Shown: positions 45,831 to 58,800 of the stretch, piece after piece
How positions within the stretch are numbered: the first letter of the stretch is position 1
Layout: every line of letters begins with the position of its first letter
Assembly (NCBI GenBank): GCA_015178975.1
Contig: WHVD01000001.1
Location: 2,852,001 to 2,916,000 of the forward strand
Direction of reading: 5' to 3'
DNA: 64,000 nt
Origin: Hysterangium stoloniferum
Taxonomy: Eukaryota > Basidiomycota > Agaricomycetes > Hysterangiales > Hysterangiaceae
The notes under the pieces: generated by a model
What the model was told of the DNA's origin: nothing
The model's input: the letters and a program-made list of their open reading frames with translations, nothing else
Databases searched by the model: none
Translations under genes and position numbers: made by a program

Positions 45831-48013
45831 TTATGGGCTACGGTCTCGTCTTCGGGACCTTCTGCTCTTTGGCGGCTCTTTTACTTCTACCGGTTTTTGG
45901 CATACTGGGCACCTTCCTGATACCTCGATAAGCCATGGGTCTACACAAGTTTTCTAGCGAAAGACAAGGTCAAGGTATAGGCGACAGGTGATAATCCATA
46001 ATTACTCACATGGAAAACGTGTGCACATTCTAAAAGCCTTAATGGTTGCGCTCCCTCTCCAGGGTCAGCTAGTCTGAGCCCATCATCCTGACTTGGAGCC
46101 ACGTTTATCCCCACGGTAGCCTCTGCCTCTGCAAGATCTTCCGGGGGCTTACTATCAATAGAATATCTCACGCGCTTGGGCTCCTCAAAATCGCAAAGAC
46201 AAATAGCACACGTGGTGCGGTTCTCTTCCAACTTCACAAATGGATAATCCCCCTTTTCCCACTTATCCTCGTAGCGGTTACCCGTGTTCATATCGTCCGA
46301 ATCCTTGTCGTCATTTTCGCCATCCTTTGAGGCATGACGCTTTAACTTAACCCTACGAAAAGTGAACAGTCGTCTGGAACGCGATTGCACACGTGTTCCT
46401 TGACTAGAATTGTGATTTGTAACCGGTCTTTGAGTATCTGGGGGATACGAGTGGACATGTGCAGCCTCTGGAGCAGTGATTGTCGGCAATTTCGTATTTT
46501 GAGCAATGTCTGTTTCTTGCTGAGCAGTCGGCGCCGGAATGTATAAAACAAGAGGGATCGAATCGACAGCCTTAGCAGAAAGCTTACCGACTTCTGGATT
46601 AATTCGTTGACGTAATGGCTCGCGACCTAGGCAGATTAAAACGAGATTTATAATGAGCTAAGAAGCATATTGTTTCATCTTCTGAGTGAATAGAAGATGT
46701 GCAAGGACGTACGAAGAGCAGCGGTCCAATAAAAAACACCAGAACCACGACGAAGACAACTTCTAAAATCACCAGATAGCCGATGCCGATTATACCAAAA
46801 GTGAGCCACCATAAATGTGGGGACGAAACTCGACATGAATTCGCGGACGAATAGAGGAGAACATGTGCTACAATGAACCATACTGCAGACAAGAGTGATA
46901 GAAGGGAACTGAGTCTACCAGAAAATGGGCATTTTAGAATAGTCTGAATACAAAGCGACTTACCGCGGAATTGCAGGATTGGCAGGCCGTGGAAAGGGTA
47001 TTGCTTGTCCTGCGGCCTCGCCGGCATTTGTTCCAGGGGGATCGTGTCTCTCTGGAACAGAACCGTCGACACCAATATCGATGTCTATCGCCCTTGCTGC
47101 ACGATGGCTGAAACCAACATGTTTTAGGCCATAGCCTGTCTGTGTGCACCTAATAGTAAAACATACGCTTCTGTGGCTCGATTACGCAGTTGCTTTTCTT
47201 GATATGTCCATATGGTTACAATGCATACAAAAACGACCCGAACAGACCATACTGTTGACCATGCTCCTAATGGTCGGCGGCAAGCTTGCCATTCATTTAA
47301 ATCTGGCTGAGTCGGGCTTTTCGTAACAGCCGCAATGATAGATAATGCAATTATAGCAGCAACCTATGAGAAGATCCAAAGTGTTTGGCTGGGTAAGGCT
47401 ATCGGTAAAGCGTAGAACTCACCTGGGCAATGCTAAAAAGGATCCTTGATAGCAACGACACTAATTCTTTTCTAGCTAACGTCCCTTCTGGTCCATAGCC
47501 GAAAGTAGCTCTTACTGTGGTCCACATGCCTCGCAAGCTCGGTCCATTCGCTCTTCTTTGCCGCTGTGAAAGTGTGCGTCGTAGATCTTGTATTCTTTCT
47601 AGTAGTACATCCATATTTGTATCATTTCCTGCCGGTAAAGCTTGTGTTTCAGCATGAGGAGGGATAGGGCTACGACCCCGAGATCCTTCTTCTGATCTTG
47701 CTGGTTCATCATCATGATCAAGCGACGAAGGTGCAGTATCATGCTCTCGATGAGGGAGTCGATCTTGGTGCTCATGTACATTTTGAATTGAATATGAGGA
47801 CCTGATGGATGACGAGGATATTATAGGTACAATGCCGTCAAATGTTTGTGAAGGACATGTCGCCACACTAGACTCTGAACGTAGATCGGGTGCTGAGGCT
47901 GCATACCGTTGAGGAATGGCCGACTTACGAGACCCCCATGGTGCAGGGGGGCGCGACATGGAATCTTGGAGAAGGAGAGAACTTCTATCCACAGCATCAG
48001 CTGTGTCAGCCAT
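45831..48013 (-). CDS. Multi-membrane RING-H2 E3 ubiquitin ligase
   Basis: Six exons on the minus strand: 48013-47423, 47363-47167, 47107-46964, 46914-46713, 46618-46010 and 45953-45831, about 621 residues. Residues 1-150 are Ser-rich and disordered. Hydrophobic segments follow (AAIIALSIIAAV, VRVVFVCIVTIW, LLSAVWFIVAHVLLY, and a long LTFGIIGIGYLVILEVVFVV region). The cytosolic part has a basic stretch and a RING-H2: CAIC, then CAHVFHKTC and CPVC. The gap between the first Cys pair and the third Cys is 57 residues, longer than usual. It would transfer ubiquitin to membrane or secretory substrates; the substrate is unknown. The fourth intron has two in-frame solutions (acceptor before 46618, or donor at 46708 with acceptor before 46626), changing four residues. 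Confidence 0.85.
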
Positions 48014-48344
48014 GTGCGTGGCGGTGCGCTTAGTCGGACAGTACTAATAACGCTGACCCAATGTGCCTTTTAGCAGTATTATACGATCCAGTGAGCGTGG
48101 AAGAGAAGTTAAGCACAAGCGGGAAAATCAAGGATGGGAAATTATCTGAGTCGATGATCGGCGGCATATGAACTTGGGAGTCGGATATTCAAATTCCCAG
48201 GAAATTCCAAGCGATTTCTATAAAAACTGGATATGATTCACCGGGTCTTTAACTAACGTACGCGTTTTGCGATATTAAATAACTACAAATCTGGAACTAC
48301 CATTCAAGTGTCCACAAAAAATATGGTTGCCTTGCTCTTATAGG
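48014..48344. other. Intergenic spacer
   Basis: A 331-bp spacer upstream of the RING gene. It contains the promoter of that gene and the 3' end of the next; no element identified. Confidence 0.4.
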
Positions 48345-49157
48345 TTACGCAGTTGGGGTTGCAGTTGCAGCTGCAGGCTCAGTCTTGACCTTTTCCTTCA
48401 CATCCTGTACTGCCTCAGTGTACTGCGGAGGAAGCAGATGTTCCTGCTCCTCAAAGATGACTTCATCGGCGAGGAATTCATCCGCTTGCTTCTTTCCCCT
48501 GACAGACCTGACAGCAAGAACAGCCAGGACCCACACTATCCTTAGGAGAACGCCGATACCACAGCCTAACCGCCAAGATAAGCAATAGACATGAAACTAT
48601 ATGTTAAGATATCAAACTTACCGAGAACAAAGGATACAATACGTCCCTCCCATGGGCCAAGCATCATCAGCGCGTGAGTAAGTCGCTGGACGAATGCCTT
48701 GGGACGTCTAAGGTGTTGACTATGAACATGATGGTGAGGTTGAATAAAGTGGATTTTGTTGTCATTGGAATGCATGGGGACAGGTTTAAGATTGATGGTA
48801 ATCGGCTTCTTAACCTCAGGAATGGGAATACCGACTAAACCCTTGAACCAGCTGGACACCTGAAGCGCCTTAAGACGGAGAGAGCCTGCACAACCACCCT
48901 TGTGCTTCACTACCCGTCCGCCTCCAACAGGAAGGGCAACGACAGATGGTTCAAAGTTAGGGACATTGTGAGCCATGGCGTGGCCAAAACGAATGAAGCT
49001 GGGAGGACCCCCAGCCTGCTCACTGACAACTACAACCCTGAGGGGCGCAGCACTGACAGCTTATCGAGCTATAATAAGTTTCTGAGACATGAGAGATTCA
49101 GCAAAACAACTCACCAAGGCCAGCACTCAAGATAATCGAAAGAAGGGAAAGTTTCAT
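48345..49157 (-). CDS. Small type I membrane protein with PPxY cytosolic tail, unknown family
   Basis: Three exons, 49157-49115, 49059-48622 and 48565-48345, give 233 residues. The first exon is a signal peptide (MKLSLLSIILSAGL, then AVSAAPLRV). The lumenal part is about 135 residues, with FIRFGHAMAHN, GGGRVVKHKGGC and a His-rich HHHVHS patch, and no recognised domain. A membrane helix (GIGVLLRIVWVLAVLAV) is followed by basic RSVRGKK, then an acidic tail with LPPQYTEA. PPQY fits the PPxY motif bound by WW domains of Rsp5/Nedd4 ligases, so it could be an endosomal cargo or ligase adaptor; this is inference. Start chosen for the signal peptide. Introns are GT-AG and keep frame. Confidence 0.8.
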
Positions 49158-50393
49158 GAAATATAGATGTTAATCGTGCGTGCTATTGAGGGCGGTGAAA
49201 GTTGAGACAAGAAGATGATGTATCGATGTTGCCGACTGCGCAAAAGACCGGATAGCTGGTTTCGGCGTTCCCCACTGGTTTGGCGTAACCCATGGAGAAA
49301 TGAATTTATAGCGCTACTCTGACAATGAGGAGAGTATATTATAGCTTCTCGGAAAAATCAGTGTTTAACACACCGTCTAGAGCTGTCGTTTATTTTACAA
49401 ATTAAGATGGGCAAGCCAGCAACATCCAGGCTCGCTCGCTTTAAAGAAGGAATTGGAGCTTTAAAAGTAAGCAGCTTGGCTAATGTTCTGTGTAAACAAC
49501 CCTTTCAGCCTGACGAATATGGGATTTAAATGGATAGCGCACTGCCATTTTTTTTCAGTGGAGCTATCGGAAGAGAGAAACAGCACCAGAGCCGCGCAGT
49601 GCTTTTCTGGATCCTCTCAGCTATGGTCGACTGGCTCTTACCAGGTTTTGCTTTAGTTATAAGACTCAATACATGCCGTAAGCGTGTGGAGGGCCACCCG
49701 AGGAAATCCCAGCAAAAGTGCCAGGTAGGGTTCGGGCAAGGAGATACCTCAAGAAGGTTTCTCCCTACCAATACCCACTGAGACCGCAAACAAATTTGAG
49801 CCTCATTTTAGTTAGCCAGCGATGGCCCCAAGGCTTTTCCCCTAGTCTTGTTTTCCAACGCTGTCGGTATCGCCTTGCGTTTGTATTGTACGATGTTTGT
49901 GGCTGATATTTCATTTGTATTCTACTTGGTCCCGCCTGTAGGCATATTTGCTCCCCGACCGACCTACCGCTCGTACCTCGTTTTTTTAGATATCAGTCCA
50001 GGATTTTCTTATCTTATCTTCTAGTCAGCTAAGCCGCCACCGAGTATCCTTCGCAATTTTTCTCCTGGCCACGACTCTCCTGTCTTTCCTCATGCGTGTT
50101 CCACCAACTGGCACTTTTCTCTGTCCTGAGGCTTCCCATTCAAGCAGGATGTGTTTCGTGGATTCTCTATACACAAGGGACTTCGGCACTCGATCTTGTC
50201 ATCACAGCCTTGGATGTTCAGCCCACCCCCTTCATAGCCGGCATGAATTATGCAAAGCCCATAGGAAGTTCCTAATATTCTTACTAATATGTTCAGATCT
50301 TGTCGTTTTCCATATTCGCTGTTGGGATTCTTCCAATCCAGCCGTCTACCTATGGGGCCTTTTTTGCTAATACTTTCACGGTACTTTGCCTGG
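49158..50393. other. Intergenic region with weak coding traces
   Basis: No supported gene. A + strand start at about 49407 reads MGKPATSRLARFKEGIGALK before a possible donor, but no second exon could be joined. Probably decayed transposon sequence, as the neighbour at 50394 is a retroelement remnant. Confidence 0.4.
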
Positions 50394-51821
50394 TCATCTG
50401 GCTTTCTTGATTCTACGATTGCAAATATTGCCCCATAAATTACTGATTGTGTCGCGTTGTGCAGCTTGACTCCCCAGGCGGAAATATTTGGGTATTTCTA
50501 GGTTAATCATGCTAGCAATGCCTTTATATGCTTTTTCCGCCAGCTGATCAGCTCCTTCATTGCTCATTATCCCGTTATGCTCCTTAACTCTTGCAAAGGT
50601 CATCCTGACAAGTATCTTGAGCCGTCCTGCCATGACTCGTAGCAACTCGGTGTCAATGGCTCCCAACGACCCTTTGTCCTCCCTTTTTTCAAGTTCTTTG
50701 TCAGAGAGTCAACGCCGTATAGCGAGTCGCTATGTATTTTCTAGGCCAGTACCGGGTGTTCTGGGCTAATACAAATACGACCGCTATTTGCCCTGCGTTG
50801 TTCGTGTTGAAATCGGCAGGGGTCTCATTACTCCATTTCTTTATGTTCATACCACACTTCATTGCTGGCAATAGAGTCCTCGTCTGGTTATTCTTATGGG
50901 ACGCATCAGTGTATGCCATTACATGATTTCTCACACAGCCACTTCTTCTATCATCCTTTCCCGTACCATTTGATCCTTACATGGCCTACTACACCAAAAC
51001 CCTCTTTAAGGTTCTTAAGCTTTGTGTCTGGATCAAAGCCCATTCGGTTACTCGTGATGTTTCGTTTGTATTGCGCGTCAAATTCCTTAAATGTTTCATA
51101 TTCGTTGTTCTCGGGTCCCATTTCCTAACCTGCCCTCCCAATATTTCCTGAATTTTCAACGGCGTTTTGCTTCTCTGTGTGTGTCCCTTTACATACCATA
51201 CATCTACATCTATTATTATGTATGATCAGTTGGCAGGGTCTCTCTACAATATCTCCCCATATCCGCTACGGTCTTTATCTGATGGCGATTTCTTGGGCAT
51301 CTAGCCCACCTGCCGTTCCAGGGTATGTCTCCCTCTGACTTAGCACGATACCAAATAAGAATGTTCTTTTATCTCCATGCTTACTCCCAAAGCGTCCAGG
51401 CACTAGTCCAATGTTTTTTTGCTATAGCGACCATTCGTCGCAGGCTCGTTGGTACAGTGATGTATCCCTCCCGTGTTTTCACTGGCGAGCTCTGCAGGAA
51501 CATATTGGCTGTCCCCGAGATTAATCTTCCCCTTACTTTGCATATATTCCTAGTCAAGGACGAATCAGAACGTGGTAGATCCCCTCTTATTTGCAGGCAG
51601 ATTTGCAGTCCAAGTGCTTCTATGGCCTGATTTCTCACTGTTATGTTAAGTGGCGTACATCTGTTTTTCAGTGTCAAGGCACACAAGCGCCTCGGCGTTG
51701 CGAGCCCCAGAGGAGAGCCGTTATCGTTTTTTGCTTTTGCTTTTGCTTTCTTCGACTGCATTGGGCATACCCTGGACTTTCGACAAGTACCAGGTCCTTC
51801 TCCCTGTCCCCATGCCGACAA
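50394..51821 (-). pseudogene. Decayed retroelement with RNase H domain
   Basis: Minus-strand fragments appear in order. At 51821-51381, TLKNRCTPLNITVRNQAIEA and LQICLQIRGD resemble the region upstream of RNase H in mushroom non-LTR-like elements. At 50934-50701, AYTDASHKNNQTRT is the start of RNase H and NNAGQIAVVFVL carries a Gln where RNase H has its catalytic Glu. At 50666-50394, FARVKEHNGIMSNEGADQLA matches the closing RNase H motif (usually WVKGHSG), and INLEIPKYFRLGSQ follows. Stops separate the pieces. RT motifs were not found. The Trp and other conserved residues are lost, so it is inactive. Confidence 0.65.
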
Positions 51822-52507
51822 TTAGCCTATCCTTCACTCGTCGGATGTCACGACTTCCATCTCTGTAGAACTGATTGATTTCCCCTATTATTTGGATCCA
51901 TATACTTGTTAGGTCAACTCATTTCCAACTCTTCAACGTAGACAACTAGCATTCTTTTCGGCACCCCTTCGCAATCCTTATGTTCTTACATAACCGCTCA
52001 TGTTCGGGATTCAATCGCTGTGTGGCGATGTCACGTTTTCTTCCTCAGGTTCCGACTAACATCAAGTCTTACTGTGATGAAACATGCTCCCGACGCTTTG
52101 CATCATTCGTCCAATAATCCGGTGAGCTCTTCTACGCTGCCCTCTTCTGCAATTAACGTGGCTAAGGTTTCCAGAATCCTAGCTAGCATACTACTTGTCG
52201 ATAACAGTGTGGACAACACAGTTAAACTTAGTACGTCGTGTCTACAAAGTGTTTTGATAGCACTCCAGGTATCTATGCAGAAGATGATATACATATGGTT
52301 CTCATGCAATTTATAATATCTTCCCGCTTCACATCCTTTCTCACCTCTGAAACCCTTCACTCACTAAATTATATTGCCTACACGCTTTGAGTCATGTTAG
52401 GATGCTTGATAATTGACTCCTCTATATCTCTTGACAACTCCTCGTCATTCTTGGGCTCCACGGACGGTGGAGCATTGACAACCCCAAAAAGGACCACCAT
52501 GTCCTCT
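51822..52507. other. Intergenic region
   Basis: No supported gene. Open frames at 52020-52360 on both strands lack domains. Probably more retroelement debris. Confidence 0.4.
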
Positions 52508-54527
52508 CTATTGTCCTGTTAGCGACTTATATGCCTCAGCGGAGGAGACAATCTGAACGTACAGTGATGCTCCTCTTGTTTCAGGTAAGAAGTATACGGT
52601 GAATCCGAGGCAATTAAAGAATCCAATGATAATCCAGAACTTCCACCCAATCTGAGCCAATGCAATGGGGGTTGCTTTTGCGACTGCATAACTACGGACA
52701 GCGGGAATTAAAAAAAATAAGTTGTAGCGGATCACGATAGACCACTATGCAGGGGTGATTGAACTCACTTGATAAGCCAAGTCATAGCTGTACCTATCGC
52801 CATACTGGTCTGCCTCAGCCTTGGCGGAAAGATCTCTGCGAGATAGATCCAAAAAATCTATCCAGTCCAATCGGCGTGAAATTCCATTGTGATGTGAGAT
52901 GCCTCACCGGACCCCAGGTAAAAGAGTATGTAATTTCAAAAAGATATACCTGAAAAGCGCGCGTCAATCTGTCCCCAGAGAACGAAGATCTACTTTTGTA
53001 ACATACCATAGCTACCATTGCACGTCCCGCGGCAAGTGGAATCATTCCTGTACTATACTTCGATAGAATTCCCCCCAAGATAAATATGGTCAAAGCCTGT
53101 CCGGCAGATCCAAAAAGCATTATTGTCCGTCTACCATATCGATCGGCGAAAACGACGAGAAAGATAGCGGTGCAGACAACTTTGATGACTATTTTAAATG
53201 TATGTGTGAGAATGCCTATTATCAGAAGCTCGGGATCGCACCGGTGAAAATACCGGTCGCAAGGAGTGCAGAACTCGTTGAATTGTAACCTATGGACTGA
53301 AAGACAGTGGGTCCATAGTCTGCCAAATATCAGTATTATTATGGATACTCGAGGGTAAGTTAGCTCGTACAGAGTATTGAATTTTGACCACACCAAAGCT
53401 GTTCCGAGAGCATTGGTGTTTTCGTTATTGTAAGGCCCGGGAGGTTGTACATTCAATGCTCACAGCGAGAATAGGAATCCAGATTCCAGCGAAAAGGCTC
53501 TTGCGATATTTGGCTAAAAACAGTTCCTTCAAGCTGTTGTGGGAAAATACAGAAAATAAATACGGATGGGGTATACGATAATTATTAGACGGCTCACAAT
53601 GCACTCGGATGGATGGCTTCATCGCGCTGAGCACATATCCCCGCGTATTCGGCTTGTATGACAGGGTCGTCCACGTCCTTTTTACGTAGATACGCTAAGA
53701 CTCTGATTCCTTCCTTATCCCGCCGGGCCATAACCAAGAACCGGGGAGAGTCGACGGTAAAAAACAGTCCTACGAACATAATGAAGGCAGGAAGCGCTTG
53801 CATACCAAGAGCCTAGTCGTAATTACAGTCAAAAAAGGTTAACGGCCTGCTGAAATAATAATACTTACAAATCGCCATTGTCTGTTGCCAGTTGGCCAAT
53901 GGATCGAAACGCCGTATGTTAGGAAATACGCCCATAGACTTCCAATGACCAGTGATAGCTGAAATAAACCTGTTAATTGCCCTCTAATATTCTTGGGTGC
54001 CGACTCGGCTATGTATAATGGACACAGATTGGAGAATGCTCCAATCCCAAGACCAGAAACAAAGCGTCCACCATAGATAAATGCAATGTCGGAGGTATGC
54101 CCTATCTGCACTAATGCACCTAGAATGAACACAGTGCACGCGACCTAAAGGAACGAGGTTTCATGAAAGAGTGATGTTTCGCGATGAGCCTATTTCCGAA
54201 CTGAGCATACCATTAAACCATATCTGCGGCCAATATAATTAGTCAAAGGGGTTGCCATGACAGATCCTACAAATGCTCCTCCAAAGAGTACAGATACAAC
54301 ATTCGAATTCAAAGTCGCAATCGCTGATCGTGACAACATCCTTCCATAGAATGCCTTTTGAAAACTTGTGAGTGCAATGACACCACCACCTGTGTATTTT
54401 TTAATTTTAATTCTTTTATCTAATAAGAAGGTAAAAGAACAATACCGATTCCCGTGTCATAACCTAGAGTCATGCCTCCTAGACTTGACATAACAGACAG
54501 AAAATACACTCTCGAATGCTGATTCAT
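52508..54527 (-). CDS. MFS sugar transporter
   Basis: Plasma-membrane hexose-type transporter of the major facilitator superfamily. Eleven exons on the minus strand: 54527-54446, 54389-54211, 54144-53869, 53812-53598, 53533-53464, 53398-53371, 53319-53242, 53188-53007, 52949-52908, 52857-52769, 52691-52508, giving 474 residues. Sugar-porter signatures in order: GGMTLGYDTGI, NYIGRRYG, GGRFVSGLGIGAFSNLCPLY with ESAPKNIRGQL, SPRFLVMARR, KYRKSLFAGIWIP, QNSILYYGPTVFQSIGYNS, FADRYGRR, WIYLAEIFPPRLR and PETRG. The short length (about 50 fewer than usual) comes mainly from brief N- and C-termini. Two exons are under 45 nt. One usual QW.G motif in helix 7 reads LWCGQN. No lesions; probably functional. 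Substrate cannot be fixed from sequence. Confidence 0.92.
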
Positions 54528-55810
54528 AGTTGTTTATGGTAAACTTTCAAGATTGCGCCTGTGACTATCATAAGGTACATATATGTACTTTGTTTCCAAC
54601 TTCCGGTGTGTAAATATTTAATAGTGTGTGAGAAAAGATTACATCAGGCTCCTGGTAAATGAATACTTTATGCAATGAGATCTAGTATGGCTTACAGGTG
54701 AGTATATATAATAGGCTATAAAAAATATTATTACCGGTATATATACTGCAATTTCATTGATCGGGAATATCACTTGGACTTTGGAGACCTCAGCTAACCA
54801 TGTGAACATCACTGGTCTGTTCAGCCACCGTTACAACGGCTAAAGAATAAGTTGGCACATTTTTTATTGAACTTTCAAACCTCTAGGATGAATCTTACCT
54901 CCATAGAATCATACACTTTATATATATATATAATTTTCAGCCTTCACTGTATGCGTGTATCGAAGTGCTTACACAGGGATAACTCTATTTAGGGGAGAGG
55001 ACCCCCCAATTTGTTGGCAATGCTTTCTCAAGCAACCCCGTTTCTGAACGGGTAGGCGTTTCTTCCCCCAGTCAGGTTTTCGGCCTATCATCACAGAGAC
55101 CCTATGCAGAGAAGGAGCCAGTTACAGCCTGAGAAGCAGAAACAGCGTCATTTCGGCGCCTCGGCGGCTGTTCTTTCCTCTCCGGTGAAAGTGGATTCTC
55201 CGGATCCACTGCGGTCTAACTGTCCACTAACACTTAAACCTCGAAAGGCCTTCGGCGAATGGAGATAGCATTGCCAGGAACAACAAGTCATATTTGTGTA
55301 ATAATATGCAAACGGCTGCCTGATTTTTGTTCTGCTTTTGCTGCTCCCTCATCGTGGTTGAGGGCCTCGTTGTGGCTGCTTTAGCGACAAACGTTTGACC
55401 CCGATTTTCGATCTACCTTTACCTGGCCAAAGCATGTGAGCGCGATGCTGCAAGACAAATTTCATAACGCCGCTTAGCAGAACAGAACACCAGGATACAT
55501 GCTGACATGCGACTCAGATGACATTTTTGTGTGACGTGAGAAGGGTCGTCTGACAAGGAGGCGAGTGGAGTGGCATTGTCATGAACAGCAGGGAGGCACT
55601 AGCTAGTTATTACTGGCGATTGATTCAAGAAACAAGAGACGTAGCGGAACAGGAAACAAATGACATGTCCACGATATGGTTCAATCGTACTCTTGAGAAC
55701 GTAAAGAGTAATTAAAGCAATAATACAAAAATGTAATATGTACCACAGTCTGGGGTATATGTAAGATTTCAGAAGTGTACAACGTGTATGTTGATCAACA
55801 CAGAAGATCA
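54528..55810. other. Intergenic region, 1.3 kb
   Basis: No gene seen. It holds the transporter promoter and the 3' side of the Sec7 gene. Runs of TATATA at about 54700 and 54920 are the only notable composition. Confidence 0.45.
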
Positions 55811-58800
55811 TTATAGCGAAGTCGGATCGTCAGTATCGATATCCATGCCCTCTCTTCGATGATACGAACTTTGTCCAGGCAAAGTCGAACCGTTGTATCC
55901 CATTATGGTTTCGTTGCCAGGCGAAGGATTATTTCGTGGTCTCAGCCCCTCAAACTCAGTAACGTCTGGCGTAGCGCTTCCAAGAGCCTTTTCCAAAGCC
56001 TTTTCGCCGCGCTTTTTTAATCGCAACGACATGGCTGATTTGAGTGATTCAACATAAGTTTCGTATTTCACGATTTCCGTTAGCAAATATTGCGATTTTT
56101 TCTCCCAGTTAGACTGGGCTTTGATGAGATTAGAGGAGCGGGGTTGATACTATGGGTGGGATACGTCAGTCGCCTTTGGACACGTGGTTGGGGGGCATCA
56201 TACCAATGCAGACATGGGCTTTCGCAGCTCATTATGAGTCTGCAAATCCGTTTTTAATAACTCGACTTGTTTTTGAAGAGCCTCCAACTGAGTCTCTTCA
56301 TCGTGCGTACTAGCGACTGTCGATGGCATCGGGGCCTTCCATTCATTGATGAATATTCGGTCATAACTACGACCGTATGAGCCAGTATCGACAGCATTGC
56401 GCTTCTTGACACTTCTGCCGCTCCGTACACTGAAAGTATCTGACCGGTCTGCAATCGACTTGGTATCCTCTTCAAGCCTAGTTGTAATCTGGGTCAGCGG
56501 ATCCAACACGCGGTTCCAACCGTACTCCATGTTGGAGACACCGCCAGAAAGGGGTTCTTTGCTTTGCCGAGCAGCCCAATAATTGCAGGTTGATACCCAC
56601 TCGTTAAGAAGGTCTTCGGTGCCCGCCTGAAAAAAATAAACACCCCCGGACGCTAGGGTTAGCACGAAGCAGTGCGGTCGTTGGCGATTATAGCCCGGTG
56701 GTGGTAAAACATGAGACAAAGAGTGCGCTAAGAGCACGCTGCCGACAGTTTGTGCATTGGCCTGTATTTTTCATGGTCAGTGAGGAGGGGTATATGCACC
56801 AGTCATAAGGACACTCACAAGCCAGTTACCGCCTCCGACATTTTGCGCGGCACCTGGGCCTCGCTCGCCGAAAATAAACATGTCCAGTTCTCCTTTTTGG
56901 ATAACAACGAATACATCTTGCCAATTTTTGTTTTTTGCACGCTTCCCAGACAACTCCCAGTATTGCTTGCGACATAGCATGCCTTCTTTCGCCCACGGTG
57001 CCCCGAGTAAAGCAAGTTCTTCATCGGTGATGCTGACACTGGTATCGGCCGTACCGTCGCTAGCAAGACTGCGTAAATCGTCCTCTTGCGCTTCACGAAT
57101 GATCGTGTGCGACAAGTTCGACGCGAACCCAAGTGCTGGTGCGTAAAAGGTGCTGTTTGCGGGGATACCCTACAGGCCAAGAAAGAATAAGACTATTAGA
57201 ATAATCTTCCAAGGAAGTCTAGCGAAGCGACTCACATCCATAGATGTCGCAAAGCTAGGCGACGGACTAACCCGTCCATCACGGTTATCCCTACCCTCTA
57301 TGCTGCTATTGCTACTATACGGACTAGCACCAGCCTGCTGACCAAGCAGTGTCTGTAGTCCGCGAATACTGCCTCGCTTCAACATCGCCATCCGATCCTG
57401 ACCTCGCTGACTGTTGCGATGTCGTAGAACCGTGTTGTACGGTGTATTGGGCGTGAGCATCATCTGGTTAGGGGGGATCTGGAACCCTGCTGGTTGCCGG
57501 ATCTCCTGGCTTTTGATAGCACTGTACATGTCCTAAAACATAGTCAGATTTGGACATCAAGGCATGACTATGTCGTGGCTGTCGCCACTTACACGTAGCA
57601 TGCTCTCCATTTCCATGTCCCAGTTTCGACCATAGGTCACAGAAGCACCACTGCTACTGCTCTGACTACTAGCCATCCGTGCCTTCGCATCACCAGCTAC
57701 AGACATCGGACCAGATGAAGGAGTCTGCACGGAAACACTACTCGCATTCGAACTCGCTGCAATAGGCGAACCCACAGACGGCGTACCAAGAGGCGCAAGC
57801 ACCTCCCGTGATACACTCGTCCAACTATGCACACTGCTGCTTCGCTTTGAACGTGATTTCAACGTACTGCCGGTATCGCTGCTCTCGGAGCGCGCGCGGG
57901 TACTACTGCTGCCATCGTCGTAAGTCAAGTCTGGTGTACTAGCGCGCGCAAAGTTTGAGTTGGAGGTGGGGCGGAGCTGGGACTGGATTGCTTGAAGTGT
58001 GTTTCGAACGAATTGATTTCGAGACATGTGGGTTGATAAATCGGCGATGTGAAGATCGGTGTTGAGAAGGAGGATTGAGTATGCAACGGCATGTACCACG
58101 CCTGGTATTGTGGTCAATACAGGATCCGGAGTGAGTGTTCAAGGTAAGGACTCACTTGCACTTCCGTACAGGCTCGTAGGATTACACTCCCAGTACCGCC
58201 GACTAAATTCAGAAAGTATACGGTCGATTTGCTGTGTTTCTCCTTTGAGATACAATTTTGCACAAAATCGTCTACAATCTCTGTTAGCTACTAAACATCC
58301 GTGTTATGCATTAGGCACCCACCTGAACGCAATATCAAGCCGTAACCCAGTGAAATCATAATAATCCACATAGTAATGTAATGCTGTCGCATTAAGTCGT
58401 CCACTACGTCAGCATTGGCATTAGCAAAAGCCCAACCAACCAACACGCCAAAAAAAAAGAAATAGCACTCACGCGCCACCTAACCACTCAGCAATCTTCT
58501 CCTTGGGCAAAAACGAGTCATCATCCACCCAACAGGCTTTCCCTAATTCCTGCCCCTTCGCCTCCAACTCTTCTCCCTCTAAACTCATCCCTCTAGCGAA
58601 AGACGATGCCATAGAAGTAGATTTACTCGGCGACCCATCAAGTCCAACATCAACCTGTGACATTGAGCCGTTTGCTAGGTATGCAAAAGACGTAGAAGGC
58701 ACAAGGCGCACCATACGGTTAGCCTCGTTCAAATGCGTATGAGGCTGCGACGCACGTCGGGTTGTATCAATTTCATTAGCAACCAGCACGGGTTCTGAAT

